Part shown: positions 1 through 9,027 of the stretch, in pieces
Numbering within the stretch: the stretch's first letter is position 1
How the letters are laid out: each line of letters opens with the position of its first letter
Assembly: GCF_014698115.1 (NCBI RefSeq)
Contig: NZ_JACJSJ010000042.1
Location: 1-64,000, forward strand
Source of the DNA: Nostoc sp. FACHB-973
Lineage (GTDB): Bacteria; Cyanobacteriota; Cyanobacteriia; Cyanobacteriales; Nostocaceae
Reading direction: 5' to 3'
DNA: 64,000 nt
Translations under genes and position numbers: made by a program
Notes under the pieces: model-generated
Database searches by the model: none
Told to the model about the DNA's origin: nothing
The model's input: the letters and a program-made list of their open reading frames with translations, nothing else

Positions 1-747
1 GACAATCTACCTTTGTGCATCGACTGGGGTAATTACTCGGCACGGTGGCTTGCTAGATTTAACCTGGGGTTGCATCAGATTCTTAAACGTTTAGTGAGGG
101 GTGATGAAGTTACCGCCTCGGATACTCAATTAGTTAATATGACAGCGATCGCTATACATTGTGCTGCTCACGTCAAAGCAATTCTTGGGTTTACTGTTCC
201 CAGTGAGTGTAAACCTATTTGGTTGCTAGGAACTTTAGTCGAGCAGTTGGGGTTAAAGTTGACTTTCCGTAAGCAGGGTAAGCGGGGTCAACAGGTGAAA
301 CTTTTCTCTTTAGATAAAGAACAATTGGAATTTGCAATGCATGTAATTGCTCATCGCGTGGAAAAGCGTAATCAAAAAGAAAATCGAACCTATTATGCTG
401 CTCAAACCCCTGCTGCGTATAATGTAAACCCCAATCAGCAGGCCGTATCCACACCCCCCCTTGATGCTATAGGGAACTCCCATTGCCAAGGGGAGGATAC
501 TACCGAATTTGAGTCGCCTCCGACCGATCGCACTACCTTACTCGACTGCGTAGAAATGCTACGAAGAGGCATTTCTCGTGGAGTGGACGCAATTAAAGGC
601 ATTCTCAAGCGATGGCAGAGTGATTTGCGCTGGGAGACGGTGCTGGAACTTGAAGCGTTCGCGGCGAGTGAACTGCGACTTGTCGAGGATCAAGTCCCGG
701 AATTTTACGCCTTACTGAATGAAGATGTGTTGCCTGTGGACGGGTAA
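1..747 (+). CDS. Plasmid replication protein, C-terminal part (CyRepA1-like), cut by window edge
   Basis: The frame is open to base 1, so the gene starts outside the window and at least 248 C-terminal residues are present. The block AAHVKAILGFTVP followed by KPIWLLGTLVEQLGLKLTF reads like the C-terminal region I associate with large cyanobacterial plasmid replication proteins (CyRepA1 type, toprim plus helicase). This is recalled family knowledge, since none of the catalytic part is visible. A decayed second copy of the same C-terminal region lies at about 3553-3845, which supports a true gene family. The protein would initiate plasmid replication in the cytoplasm. The stop TAA is followed by more than 600 non-coding bases with repeats. 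Confidence 0.55.
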   Translation, partial: DNLPLCIDWGNYSARWLARFNLGLHQILKRLVRGDEVTASDTQLVNMTAIAIHCAAHVKAILGFTVPSECKPIWLLGTLVEQLGLKLTFRKQGKRGQQVKLFSLDKEQLEFAMHVIAHRVEKRNQKENRTYYAAQTPAAYNVNPNQQAVSTPPLDAIGNSHCQGEDTTEFESPPTDRTTLLDCVEMLRRGISRGVDAIKGILKRWQSDLRWETVLELEAFAASELRLVEDQVPEFYALLNEDVLPVDG

Positions 748-1385
748 CTTAACCATGAAAACCTCTTATTCGTGCGTTTACCCTCTGCTTGATACCAAAA
801 ACCCCAAATCCTTACACTGCCAATGTTTGCTTCAGGAATCGAAAAAATAGGTTATGGAAACTAGAGTTTACCAAAGCTATTTTTTGACTCAAAGCGATCG
901 CTGACGGTAGAGCTGTAGAGGAATAATAAAGTTCAACAATTTCTGTTAGGTGCTTTACCCTGCTCCAAGCATCCGTCCATAAATCGCTTGAAAGAGCCTG
1001 TACGCCGCGCCCACGCTACGTTATTACTAGAGCGATCGCCATCGGCTCATGGCGGTTACGCCATCGCTCTTAAGGCGGGGCGTAGCTGATCGCGCCCACA
1101 TTCGGTTAGCATCACTCTCCTAATTGTTCAACTTTTTTATTTGAGTTTGGTGTCTCTGTGTTGAAAAAGTGGTGTAGTAACCCCTTTTCCAGCCCCAAAT
1201 TGTTCAACTTATTTTTACGGGACTTGCACCCAACCACTCTAAATCAATGCTTTGAGAGACTAGAATTGTTGAACTTTTTTATATGCTTACAAGAGCTATT
1301 TAGGAAATTGGAGTGGATTGGTGAGAGAATAATGATTTAGAAAGACGCTTGACTCAAAAAAGGGCAGGTGTAGTGCTTTTTCGTC
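748..1385. other. Intergenic region with HIP1 sites and repeats
   Basis: No convincing gene. It holds several GCGATCGC octamers, fragments of common Nostoc repeats (CGCGCCCACGCTACG type) and four copies of the AATTGTTSAACTT repeat described separately. A 60-codon frame at 1158-1340 is made largely of these repeats and I do not call it. Confidence 0.5.
928..1282. repeat. Four copies of AATTGTTSAACTT(T)n repeat, iteron-like
   Basis: Direct copies lie at 1122-1140, 1198-1216 and 1264-1282 (core AATTGTTSAACTT followed by a T-rich tail), and an inverted copy lies at 928-942. The heptamer GTTSAAC is symmetric apart from its centre. The position, between the replication gene and the recombinase, fits iterons or recombinase arm sites. 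The function is inferred. Confidence 0.5.
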
Positions 1386-2345
1386 ATGGCAAGAGAAACG
1401 ACACCGCTTCTTAACTTAGTGTTGGCAACGCCGCCGCCGTTAACACTTCACCCAGCCGCGGTCTATTTGTCTAGCCTGACATCTTCTTCGCGGCGAACGA
1501 TGGAAAAAGCACTAAATGTCATCGCCCGAATGCTAACGACTTCGGTTGAGAGTGATGCATTGTCTTTGGATTGGTCGAAGTTGCGTTACCAGCACACGGC
1601 AGCAATTCGCTCAGTGTTGATGGAACAGTACTCTCCGGCGACTGTAAATCGGATGCTTTGTGCTTTACGGCGGGTGCTGAAAGAAGCACAGAGGTTGGGG
1701 TTAATCAGCGCCGATGATTATGCAACAGCAGTGGATCTCAAGCGTGTAAAGGGGGATTCACCTTTAAGGGGACGGTTGTTAAAACCAAGTGAAATTGCCG
1801 CGCTTTTGAGTAATTGCAAAAACGACCAGACTTTAATTGGTGTAAGAGATGCCGCACTGATTGCGATTCTGAGTGGCTCTGGGTTACGTCGGTCGGAGTT
1901 AGTAGCATTAGACACAAAAGATTACCAAAATGAATATAGTTCTTTGCTTGTACGCAAGGGCAAAGGGGGAAAGTCTCGGACAGTGTATTTGCCGGATGGG
2001 GCAGTGGCAGCTTTGAATGATTGGCTATTTGAGAGAAGTAATGCGCCTGGAGCATTAATTTGTCCTGTACGGCGAGGTGGTCATGTTCAGATCCAACGGA
2101 TGACTGATCAAGCTGTGATGACAATTCTCCGCAAACGGGCCTTAAGTGCCGAAGTAGCTTCTTTCAGTCCACATGATTTTCGACGCACGTTTATTACTAG
2201 TTTGTTGACTGCTGGTGTTGATGTTTTGACGGTGAGCCGACTGGCAGGACACGCCGACCCAGCAACCACGCAGAAATACGATTTGCGTTCTGAGGAATAT
2301 AAGCGCCAAGCCGTTCAATTGTTGCATATTCCTTACGGCGAATAA
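1386..2345 (+). CDS. Tyrosine recombinase/integrase (XerC/D-like)
   Basis: A 319-residue site-specific recombinase that would cut and rejoin DNA through a 3'-phosphotyrosine intermediate. The N-terminal SAM-like DNA-binding part covers about residues 20-110 and the catalytic domain about 130-310. The full catalytic set is visible: R168 (SGLRRSEL), K193 (GKGGK loop), H263 and R266 (SPHDFRR), H289 (LAGHA) and nucleophile Y298. An intact enzyme is therefore expected. Likely roles are resolution of plasmid dimers or cointegrates, or movement of an integrated element. It stands alone, with repeats upstream that could be its sites. It is typical of cyanobacterial plasmid integrases, and the exact subfamily is not resolved. 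Confidence 0.9.
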   Translation: MARETTPLLNLVLATPPPLTLHPAAVYLSSLTSSSRRTMEKALNVIARMLTTSVESDALSLDWSKLRYQHTAAIRSVLMEQYSPATVNRMLCALRRVLKEAQRLGLISADDYATAVDLKRVKGDSPLRGRLLKPSEIAALLSNCKNDQTLIGVRDAALIAILSGSGLRRSELVALDTKDYQNEYSSLLVRKGKGGKSRTVYLPDGAVAALNDWLFERSNAPGALICPVRRGGHVQIQRMTDQAVMTILRKRALSAEVASFSPHDFRRTFITSLLTAGVDVLTVSRLAGHADPATTQKYDLRSEEYKRQAVQLLHIPYGE

Positions 2346-3099
2346 TGCCATATTGGGTGATGGCGTAACCGCCCACTTTATAGTGATACGCCATCGCTCG
2401 TGCTACACAAGCAATAATCACCTTTACATGATGCTGCGGTCTAGTGATTATCAAGATAAGTGATGCGCTGACTCAATCACTTTTCGTTTCAGTTTACCTA
2501 AACACTACCTTTCTTCGATGCAGGGTGGGATCTTTTTTTTGTGGTTCCCCCTAAAAATACACCTCTAAAAGAAAAACCTAAAATAGGTGAAAAAAATAAA
2601 CTTATAATGACTTTATAGTTAATAAGTGATGTATTAGGTCAAAGAGTATACTCTAGCATTTGAGTATACAAATATTACAGGTGTAGGTTTGGGTTAAAGA
2701 AAATGGGCAAAGGTGCTTATTTTAAGAAACTTGTACAAAATTCTTCCCTGCTTCTGTTGCTTTCATGCCAAATCAAGCTTATCGGAATAGCCCGCTTTTT
2801 AATCGCTATCACGCCATAAAACTATAGAGTCATTTTTAGTTTATTTTTGAGAGTGGTGTGATTGCTCTATAAAAAATTCTTCAAGAAATGGGTAAAACTT
2901 GCGTGCCAAAAACTCAAACTGTTCTGCAATTGATTCCGAACTTGTCCTGAATCAATTTTCAGGGTGAACGCCAAGATGCTCCCTGATGGCCGAAGGGACT
3001 TTAGCTGATTGCGAGTTAGTTTATGAGGTCGTAAATTATACAGTTAAAAATACAACCTTAAGATCGAACGAAATCCCCGTGCTGTATCATGATAATTGT

Positions 3100-3149
3100 C
3101 TAGGTAAATAAATATGTTGATGGTAGGTTTATTTAGCCTATTTACCTAG
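3100..3149. repeat. Inverted repeat CTAGGTAAAT ... ATTTACCTAG
   Basis: Ten-base arms at 3100-3109 and 3140-3149 are perfect complements, separated by 30 bases that contain a further partial match (TTTATTTAGCCTA). It could form a stem-loop or be a protein-binding site. No role can be read from the sequence. Confidence 0.4.
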
Positions 3150-3367
3150 ATGAGTATAATGCAGAAAGTTTTACTGCATAGCGATGCCTACAGTAATTAT
3201 AATTGCGTAAAAAAAGTATTTTATATCACAAAAAGCACAGTAATACAGAGGGCATAAGGGAAGGCACAGACATCGTTTGGCATGGTGGTCTGCAAATTCC
3301 CGCTCCTTTTAACACCCTCGATCTTGGCTCATATAAAGGATTAGTTTTTCAGAATCATAATTAAGTT

Positions 3368-3390
3368 TTTGCCGACCAATGGTCGGCAAA
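3368..3390. other. Perfect 10-bp stem hairpin TTTGCCGACC-AAT-GGTCGGCAAA
   Basis: A perfect 10-bp inverted repeat with a three-base centre, T-rich before it and AT-rich after it. It could be a terminator or an operator. No adjacent gene clearly uses it. Confidence 0.4.
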
Positions 3391-3552
3391 TTGCGATTTT
3401 CATAGAGCGATCAGCTACGCTGGCCGGTTACGCCATCGCTTAGTATAAGCATGAAGTAATCAATGACTGCAAAACTTAAGTATAAAAAACTACAAAACTT
3501 TGCTAAATAACTGATGTGCGTGAGCAAAACTATTTACTGGCTGAACGAACTT

Positions 3553-3845
3553 AGAAACGGCGATCGCTGTTGACTGCGCTGCTCACATCAAAGCAATTTT
3601 GGGTTTCACTGTTCCCTCTGACCCCAAACCGATTTGGCTGTTGGGGTTGTTGTTAGACCAACTGGGGTTAAAGTTAACTTACCGCAAGCAGGGGACAAGG
3701 GGTCAACAAGTTAAATTATTTTCTTTATCTAAGAAAGAATTAGACTTGAATTGCGTTGGTTGGTTGTGGTGTAGATGGAGGAAGTCGCCGCGACTGAACT
3801 GCGATCGCTCAAAGCGACTGTGGCTGATTTTTACGATTGCGTCTT
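3553..3845 (+). pseudogene. Decayed C-terminal fragment of a second CyRepA1-like replication gene
   Basis: The translation AAHIKAILGFTVP, then KPIWLLGLLLDQLGLKLTY, then RKQGTRGQQVKLFSLSKKEL closely matches the intact gene end at 170-340. After that the middle of the C-terminal region is missing, and a different frame (from about 3776) resumes with MEEVAATELRSLKATVADFY, matching the last 25 residues of the intact protein. The fragment therefore carries an internal deletion and a frameshift. There is no start region. It indicates a former duplicate replicon or a partial duplication. Confidence 0.75.
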
Positions 3846-4508
3846 CTTCCATTCTTCGAGAGTCAAGCAAGTTTTCCCAGTGGGTATTAATCCTGTGGTT
3901 GCTGACACACCGAAATTTGTCAGCGCATAATTTTCTACTTCTGCGTCCTTGAAGGCAAGTTCTACTACTGTTTGCTTTTCCTGCTTTGACAGAGCTTCAA
4001 TCTTCACGTTTGCTGCGGTAGGAACAGCATTCGTTTTATCTCTGGTGAAATTTTTTACATTATAAAATTGCTCTTGTTCTGGCTTACCTGAGTTCAAGCA
4101 TCCTTTAGACTTGACAAACAATCCTGTAGCCCAATAGCTATTAACAAAGTGTTGCTTATTAACAAACTGCACCCCATTAGCTGCCCAGACGTAAACGGGA
4201 TCAACATATCCTTTAGTTTTGGGAATTTTAGTTTCGCTACATCTTACTCCATCCCGCTTCCTACTTCTATAATCTCCGCATACCTTCCAAGTTATTCTAT
4301 ATAAGTTAGGTGTCTCTTCTACATATTGCCTTATTTGCTCCTGTACTTCCTTATCTTTTTGGCTTTGCTCATCATCACTTGCCGCCGCATAAGCCTGTTT
4401 TAAGTCATTCTCTGCCTGAGCAACCTTGTCTCTTTCAGACTGGCAAGCTCCTAAGCATAGTCCTACACCTATTGAAACAAGTGCTGTAAATATTTTTCTT
4501 TTATTCAT
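3831..4508 (-). CDS. Putative lipoprotein, unknown function
   Basis: I take the start at the ATG at 4508, because GGAG lies at good spacing upstream and the protein then begins with a clean type II signal peptide: MNKRK, a hydrophobic stretch, and lipobox LGAC with the acylated Cys about residue 21. A charged helical segment follows (about 25-60, KVAQAENDLKQAYAAASDDEQSQKDKEV region), then a Cys-containing domain of about 160 residues with several conserved-looking aromatics. I do not recognise the family. It would be anchored in a membrane facing the periplasm. Its 3' end overlaps the tail of the decayed rep fragment on the other strand. Given the neighbouring transfer operon it might be an entry-exclusion or pilus-associated lipoprotein, but nothing proves this. 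Confidence 0.65.
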   Translation of the reverse strand: MNKRKIFTALVSIGVGLCLGACQSERDKVAQAENDLKQAYAAASDDEQSQKDKEVQEQIRQYVEETPNLYRITWKVCGDYRSRKRDGVRCSETKIPKTKGYVDPVYVWAANGVQFVNKQHFVNSYWATGLFVKSKGCLNSGKPEQEQFYNVKNFTRDKTNAVPTAANVKIEALSKQEKQTVVELAFKDAEVENYALTNFGVSATTGLIPTGKTCLTLEEWKKTQS

Positions 4509-4544
4509 AAATACTCCAACAAATGATGCGTGAAAATTGTAAGA

Positions 4545-4680
4545 ATTCAGCACCCAGAAGTCAGAAGCCAGAATTTAAAAGCAATGAGCGTATAACTCTT
4601 CTATTGATTGAAAAGAATTCACTCTTCTGCAACATTCTGGCTCCTGACTCCTGAATTCTGACTCCGGACTGAAAATTAAT
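4545..4680. repeat. Palindromic dispersed repeat of the GTCAGAAGTCAGAATTC family
   Basis: Left arm (CAGAAGTCAGAAGCCAGAAT) near 4555-4575 and right arm (CTGGCTCCTGACTCCTGAAT) near 4638-4657 are roughly complementary, so the whole can fold back. The same family recurs at about 6117, 9830, 19885, 21480, 23594 and 36237. Confidence 0.65.
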
Positions 4681-5156
4681 TTCCAATTTCCTTGCTTGAC
4701 CAAATATCTACTTCTAACGAATGCTGAAGTACAAGCTGCAAGTATTATACATATTTGTTATATACATGCAATCAAGTTTTAACAGTTTTTAGTTATGATG
4801 CAAAACATGGTGAGGTATCGAAGGGAAAGTTGAATTTATGGAAAGCGGCGATACTTAAAGCTAATTTAAATATTTGACATCATAAAGCTAGCCAATAGTC
4901 AATCCCCCCTATTTGACACTTACTGAAGAGATAGTACAGATATTTATACTAATAAAAAAATATAAATGTAAGTAAATCAAGCAAAAAGACCGATAATAGA
5001 ACAAAGAATTTTTATCTATGTAGATTATTAATGTTAGTAATATTACTCCAGTACTACAGTTCTGTTTTTTTCAGTACCAGAGTACGTCGATTTTAGATTT
5101 GACTTATTCAAGAATGTGCGTATTCCTCAAGACATCGTTCAGGAGAACGAAAGCAG
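4681..5156. promoter_or_regulatory. Leader region of the T4SS operon
   Basis: AT-rich and without a gene. It contains the hairpin at 5051-5085 (listed separately) and must contain the promoter of the downstream transfer operon. I cannot pick a single promoter with confidence. Confidence 0.4.
5051..5085 (+). promoter_or_regulatory. Hairpin family copy 1 (T7 loop, CAGTAC arm), upstream of T4SS operon
   Basis: Two 14-base arms (5051-5064 and 5072-5085) pair except at a central bulge and one mismatch, around a T7 loop. It shares TTTTTTCAGTAC and an AGT three bases further on with three other intergenic sites in the window (27497, 29810 and 36860). It lies 71 bases before the first transfer gene and is a probable shared regulatory site. 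Confidence 0.6.
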
Positions 5157-5753
5157 ATGCGTACTGACTACGAATACCCAGAAAGTTTTTCCGCTTCGGC
5201 AACAGCAACCCTCTCACCTGACCCAAAGAATGACAGGGCGAAAAAAAACACACTTACACTCATGGGTGTGACTGGTGTGTTGATGATAGCAGAGATGTCC
5301 GTCCACAATATATTGATGGGTGGATTTATGATTGCGTCTGCCATCGTCATTGCCTTGCCGAAACAGTCACAAGCATTATTTACTAACTTCGATAAAGTAC
5401 AACGAAAGTATGGAGTTAATCTCTACGCTGTGTTGTTTGCGCTGTTAGCAGTAATTTGCCTAATTGATTTTGCGGCGGCTCCAGCTAATGCTCAGTTTTT
5501 CAATAATGCTCAAACTTGGATGTCCAACACTTTTGGTAATGCCGGCAATGGACAAACAGCAGCAGTTATCGCACTTTTTTTCAATGTATTGAGAGCTTTA
5601 TTCCTATTGTATGTTGGTATTAGTCTAGTTCGGATTATTCAATCTGCCCGGAATGATGAAGACTGGCAGACGCTAGCAAGAACTCCATTAATCATAGTTA
5701 TGGCAGTTTTTGTTGGAGATTTAATTACTGGTTTAATTGTTCAGGTTCAGTAA
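5157..5753 (+). CDS. T4SS pilin-like membrane protein (VirB2/TrbC-like), tentative
   Basis: First gene of the transfer operon, 198 residues. About 30 residues of polar N-terminus are followed by two hydrophobic segments (about 33-66), a third (about 90-108) ending in AAAPANAQF, which resembles a signal-peptidase site, and then two more segments (about 135-160 and 177-197). A short processed product with two membrane helices after the ANA-Q site is what VirB2/TrbC pilins look like. Together with the next two genes (VirB3- and VirB4-like) the order matches B2-B3-B4. The long N-terminal portion with extra membrane helices is unusual for a pilin. The assignment rests on position and topology only. 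Confidence 0.55.
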   Translation: MRTDYEYPESFSASATATLSPDPKNDRAKKNTLTLMGVTGVLMIAEMSVHNILMGGFMIASAIVIALPKQSQALFTNFDKVQRKYGVNLYAVLFALLAVICLIDFAAAPANAQFFNNAQTWMSNTFGNAGNGQTAAVIALFFNVLRALFLLYVGISLVRIIQSARNDEDWQTLARTPLIIVMAVFVGDLITGLIVQVQ

Positions 5754-5832
5754 GAAAGCTTTTTAAGTTATCAGTTATTGATAAATACGTATTTAAATTA
5801 ATAGCTGATAATTTTTTATTAAATCAATAAGT

Positions 5833-6156
5833 ATGTCAACGAAACATGATTTTCGGACAGTAAATAGGATTTTAGGAGAAAGACCAAGACTAGGGCCATT
5901 CCCTGCCGACCAAATATTTCCCTGGGCATTAATAGCAGCAGCCAATGTATTTATCTTTAATTATCTACTGAAAACAAGTTGGTTAGGCACAGGATTAAGT
6001 ATTTTTTGGGGATGGGCAACATGGTGGACAATTTCTACAAATAAAGACTTTTTTGGTAAGTTCGTCAGCGTCCCTCGGATTAGTAGGGGATATATGAGAT
6101 TTCAATCAATACAACAGAAGTCGGAAGTCGGAAGTCGAAAGCCGGAAGAAAAATAA
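5833..6156 (+). CDS. VirB3-like T4SS inner-membrane protein
   Basis: 107 residues with two hydrophobic segments (about 30-48 and 50-66) separated by a short turn, and polar ends. VirB3 proteins have this size and topology and sit directly before VirB4, as here. The N-terminal motif RILGERPRLGPFPADQIFPW precedes the first helix. The last 14 residues (KSEVGSRKPEEK) are encoded by a dispersed GAAGTCGGAAGTCGGAAGTC repeat, so the original C-terminus has been replaced by repeat-derived residues. Confidence 0.65.
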   Translation: MSTKHDFRTVNRILGERPRLGPFPADQIFPWALIAAANVFIFNYLLKTSWLGTGLSIFWGWATWWTISTNKDFFGKFVSVPRISRGYMRFQSIQQKSEVGSRKPEEK

Positions 6157-6180
6157 GTTCTAAGTTCTAAGTTTTAAGTT
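6117..6180. repeat. Short tandem repeats (GGAAGTC and TTCTAAG units)
   Basis: GAAGTCGGAAGTCGGAAGTC followed by TAAGTTCTAAGTTCTAAGTT. These are short tandem repeats of the kind common in Nostoc. They overlap the 3' end of the VirB3-like gene and lie just before the VirB4-like gene. Confidence 0.7.
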
Positions 6181-6206
6181 CTAGTTAAATTTCAGTTATT
6201 GATATT

Positions 6207-9026
6207 ATGGCAAAATCTTCTAATCAGGCTAAAGATAAATTAGGTAAAGTCGCATTAGGAAACGAGCAGATTAGTGTTGTCAAAATGCTCACTCCCTTTG
6301 AAGATATTATCCATTTAGCGGGAATTTGTGAATTAAACTTAGGAGGTAGGCAGGGCGTAGGCGCATTAATTCTCAAAAAAGGTGAAAATATTCAAATCAA
6401 ATTCTGCTTTGATTGTTTAGGGATTCATCCGAATTTACAATCAGAGCAAATGCTGCCGATATTTGAGGGCATAGAAGCCGGACTAAAAGAAATTCCAGAA
6501 GGCGAAAGCCTCACAATACACTTAGGTTCTTTTACGTCTGATTATCACCGACAACAAGAACTGTCCAAGCTAGAGAGTAATTGTCATATTGACCAATTAA
6601 AATTGTTAATACGTAGTGAAAGATTAAGGGCTAAGGAACTAACGCAAAGTGGAGTTAGAAAGAATAAGTTTTTGAGACTCTGGTGTACTTACACTGTTAT
6701 TGATGACGATGAACAGTCTAAAGATTTTATAGAATCTATTATTAAAAAATTAGAAAAGGGCTGGTTTCGCTTTACAGGTGAAATTCACGCCCAGAACAAT
6801 ACTAGAATTGAAAATATTCTCCAAAATTCCTTTAGCAATGGTTTTTTGCAATGGTCAGCCATACTAAGTAATAAAATGAAACTTGGGATTAGGGTGCTGA
6901 GTGCCCAAGAAATATGGGAAATAAATTGGCAGCAATTCAATCTGTCATCGCCACCAGCAATTCCTAATCCTCTAAAGATAGATTCCGCCAATGGACTAGT
7001 AGAAACTCAAACTAGTGATTTTCATATCCGCCACCAGATGTTAGAGAATGAGCTATCCGTGCCATTCTTTGATAGGAAATGGGTAAAAATCCAAAATAAA
7101 TATGTTGGGGCGCTCAACTTCAGCCAAAAACCAGGGGGCTGGTATGACGAACAAGCCCAACTGCGATATCTATGGGAACTAATCTCTAGAGATAGTATTT
7201 ATGATACAGAGGTTATTTGTCAGCTAACAAAGGCGAATCAAACTATCTCTAAAACAAATCTTCAACGGATTACCAAGCAATCAATTACTAACACTTCTTT
7301 ATCTACAGGAAAAGGGAACATTGATGTCAAATCAGGTATGAATATTGAGGAATCACTTGAGGCGCAAAAGACAATATACAAAGGGAGTGTAGTTGTGCAT
7401 ACCGCAACAGCTTTTCTGGTTCACCGCCCAACTATTAGGGAATTAGATGAAGCTTGTCGATATCTTGCCAGCTATTTCTTGCGTCCGGCGGTAGTTGACC
7501 GGGAGATTGAATACGCTTGGAAGACATGGTTGCAGTGTTGTCCGTTTGTTTGGGAGCCGTTGTTAACCAAGCCTTTTAACCGCAGACTACCATATTTTAG
7601 TTCGGAAGCACCAGGGCTGATGCCTTTGATCAGGACTGCCACAGGAGATCGGACTGGGTTTGAGTTAGTTGCAGAAGAGGGCGGCACACCAGTACATCTG
7701 GACTTATACCAGAATCATAAGAATTTGGCAGTCTTCGGTGCAACTCGTTCAGGTAAATCAGTGCTGGTGGCAGGTATTCTTACCCCTGCACTTGCACAAG
7801 ATATTCCGGTAGTAGCACTGGACTATCCCAAACCAGACGGGACATCCACTTTCACTGATTACACTAATCTACTTGGTAAAGATGGGGCATACTTTGACAT
7901 CTCTAAAGAATCAAACAATCTCTTTGAACTACCTGATTTGCGCTCTTTGGATGCAGAACTGAGAAATGAGCGATTGAACGATTTTAAGGAATTTCTTAAA
8001 TCAGTGCTGATGACAATGGTGATAGGGACGAGCATGATTGGTGTCAGCCCAACGATTACCACTAATATTGAGTCAATCATTGCTTTAGCTTTAAAAACAT
8101 TTTTTAATGATGATGAAATTAAATCACGTTACAAGTCAGCAATACATTTTGGATTTGGGACTCAATATTGGAGCGAAACTCCGACGCTCAAAGATTTTTA
8201 TAATTTTTGTTCTCCAGCTTTTATACAATTAGATTCTATTGCTAGTAAGAGTCAAGAGATTTCCGAAGCATTAAACCAGATTAGGCTGAGAATAAATTAT
8301 TGGTTGAATACTAGGGTCGGGCAATCCATCTCACGCCCATCCAGTTTTAGAACTAATGCCAAATTGTTAGTATTCGCTTTACGTAATTTATCGAGTGAAG
8401 CTGATGCAGCGATTCTTGCTCTTAGTGCCTATGCTGCTGCATTACGTCGCGCATTATCATCAAAAGCTTCGATATTCTTCCTTGATGAAGCACCAATTTT
8501 ATTCCAATTCGATGCGATCGCTGATTTGATTGGGCGATTGTGTGCCAATGGTGCTAAGTCTGGTATCCGCGTCATTATCTCTGCCCAAGAACCAGAGACT
8601 ATATATCAGAGCAAAGCTGCACAGAAGATATTTGCTAATATCACTACACGTTTAGTAGGCAGAATTCAATCATCAGCCGTTGACCCGTTTATTGTTCGCT
8701 TTAAATATCCAACTGTTATCATCAGGGTCAACAGTACAGAAGCTTTTTATCCAAAAAAGGAGGGAATTTATTCTCAGTGGTTGCTTGACGATAATGGCAA
8801 GCTAACTTTTTGTCGCTATTATCCTGCCTACTGTTTATTAGCCTCAGTTGCTAATAATCCCAACGAGCAGGAATTACGCAGTTTGTTTCTTAAACACTAT
8901 CACAATAATCCTATGCTTGGGTTAGTCAAATTTAGTGAGGATTATATCAGAATGATTCGGGGAGAAGAGTTATCAGATTTGGCTAAAACATTGCTCTCAA
9001 ATTTACATTTAAAACAGGTGGCGTAA
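6207..9026 (+). CDS. virB4: VirB4/TraC-type T4SS ATPase
   Basis: 939 residues, the largest transfer gene. It has a Walker A motif GATRSGKS at residues 511-518 and a Walker B motif FFLDEAP with D760 and E761, then an arginine-rich stretch and a C-terminal helical part. VirB4 ATPases are about 800-900 residues with an N-terminal non-catalytic domain and this C-terminal RecA-like motor. They energise pilus assembly and DNA transfer at the cytoplasmic face. The gene lies between the VirB3-like and VirB5-like genes and ends one base before the next start, so translation is probably coupled. Both nucleotide-binding motifs are intact. Confidence 0.9.
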   Translation: MAKSSNQAKDKLGKVALGNEQISVVKMLTPFEDIIHLAGICELNLGGRQGVGALILKKGENIQIKFCFDCLGIHPNLQSEQMLPIFEGIEAGLKEIPEGESLTIHLGSFTSDYHRQQELSKLESNCHIDQLKLLIRSERLRAKELTQSGVRKNKFLRLWCTYTVIDDDEQSKDFIESIIKKLEKGWFRFTGEIHAQNNTRIENILQNSFSNGFLQWSAILSNKMKLGIRVLSAQEIWEINWQQFNLSSPPAIPNPLKIDSANGLVETQTSDFHIRHQMLENELSVPFFDRKWVKIQNKYVGALNFSQKPGGWYDEQAQLRYLWELISRDSIYDTEVICQLTKANQTISKTNLQRITKQSITNTSLSTGKGNIDVKSGMNIEESLEAQKTIYKGSVVVHTATAFLVHRPTIRELDEACRYLASYFLRPAVVDREIEYAWKTWLQCCPFVWEPLLTKPFNRRLPYFSSEAPGLMPLIRTATGDRTGFELVAEEGGTPVHLDLYQNHKNLAVFGATRSGKSVLVAGILTPALAQDIPVVALDYPKPDGTSTFTDYTNLLGKDGAYFDISKESNNLFELPDLRSLDAELRNERLNDFKEFLKSVLMTMVIGTSMIGVSPTITTNIESIIALALKTFFNDDEIKSRYKSAIHFGFGTQYWSETPTLKDFYNFCSPAFIQLDSIASKSQEISEALNQIRLRINYWLNTRVGQSISRPSSFRTNAKLLVFALRNLSSEADAAILALSAYAAALRRALSSKASIFFLDEAPILFQFDAIADLIGRLCANGAKSGIRVIISAQEPETIYQSKAAQKIFANITTRLVGRIQSSAVDPFIVRFKYPTVIIRVNSTEAFYPKKEGIYSQWLLDDNGKLTFCRYYPAYCLLASVANNPNEQELRSLFLKHYHNNPMLGLVKFSEDYIRMIRGEELSDLAKTLLSNLHLKQVA

Positions 9027-9027
9027 G

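Larger units (their letters stand above)
2346..3552. other. Long AT-rich intergenic region
   Basis: No convincing gene. A 38-codon frame at 2703-2819 has a hydrophobic stretch ending in a possible lipobox (LLLLLSC), but its ribosome site is weak. Two inverted repeats are listed separately (3100-3149 and 3368-3390). HIP1-like and TACGCCATCGCT repeats occur near 2370 and 3410. The region may once have been a replication or control region linked to the decayed rep copy downstream. Confidence 0.4.

Noticed and set aside
1120..1140. CRISPR array suspicion from repeated 19-mers near the recombinase
   Set aside because: Only four copies with irregular spacing and one inverted; no cas genes in the window.
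1158..1340. 60-codon plus-strand frame
   Set aside because: It is composed of the AATTGTTSAAC repeats and lacks a convincing ribosome site or protein-like pattern.
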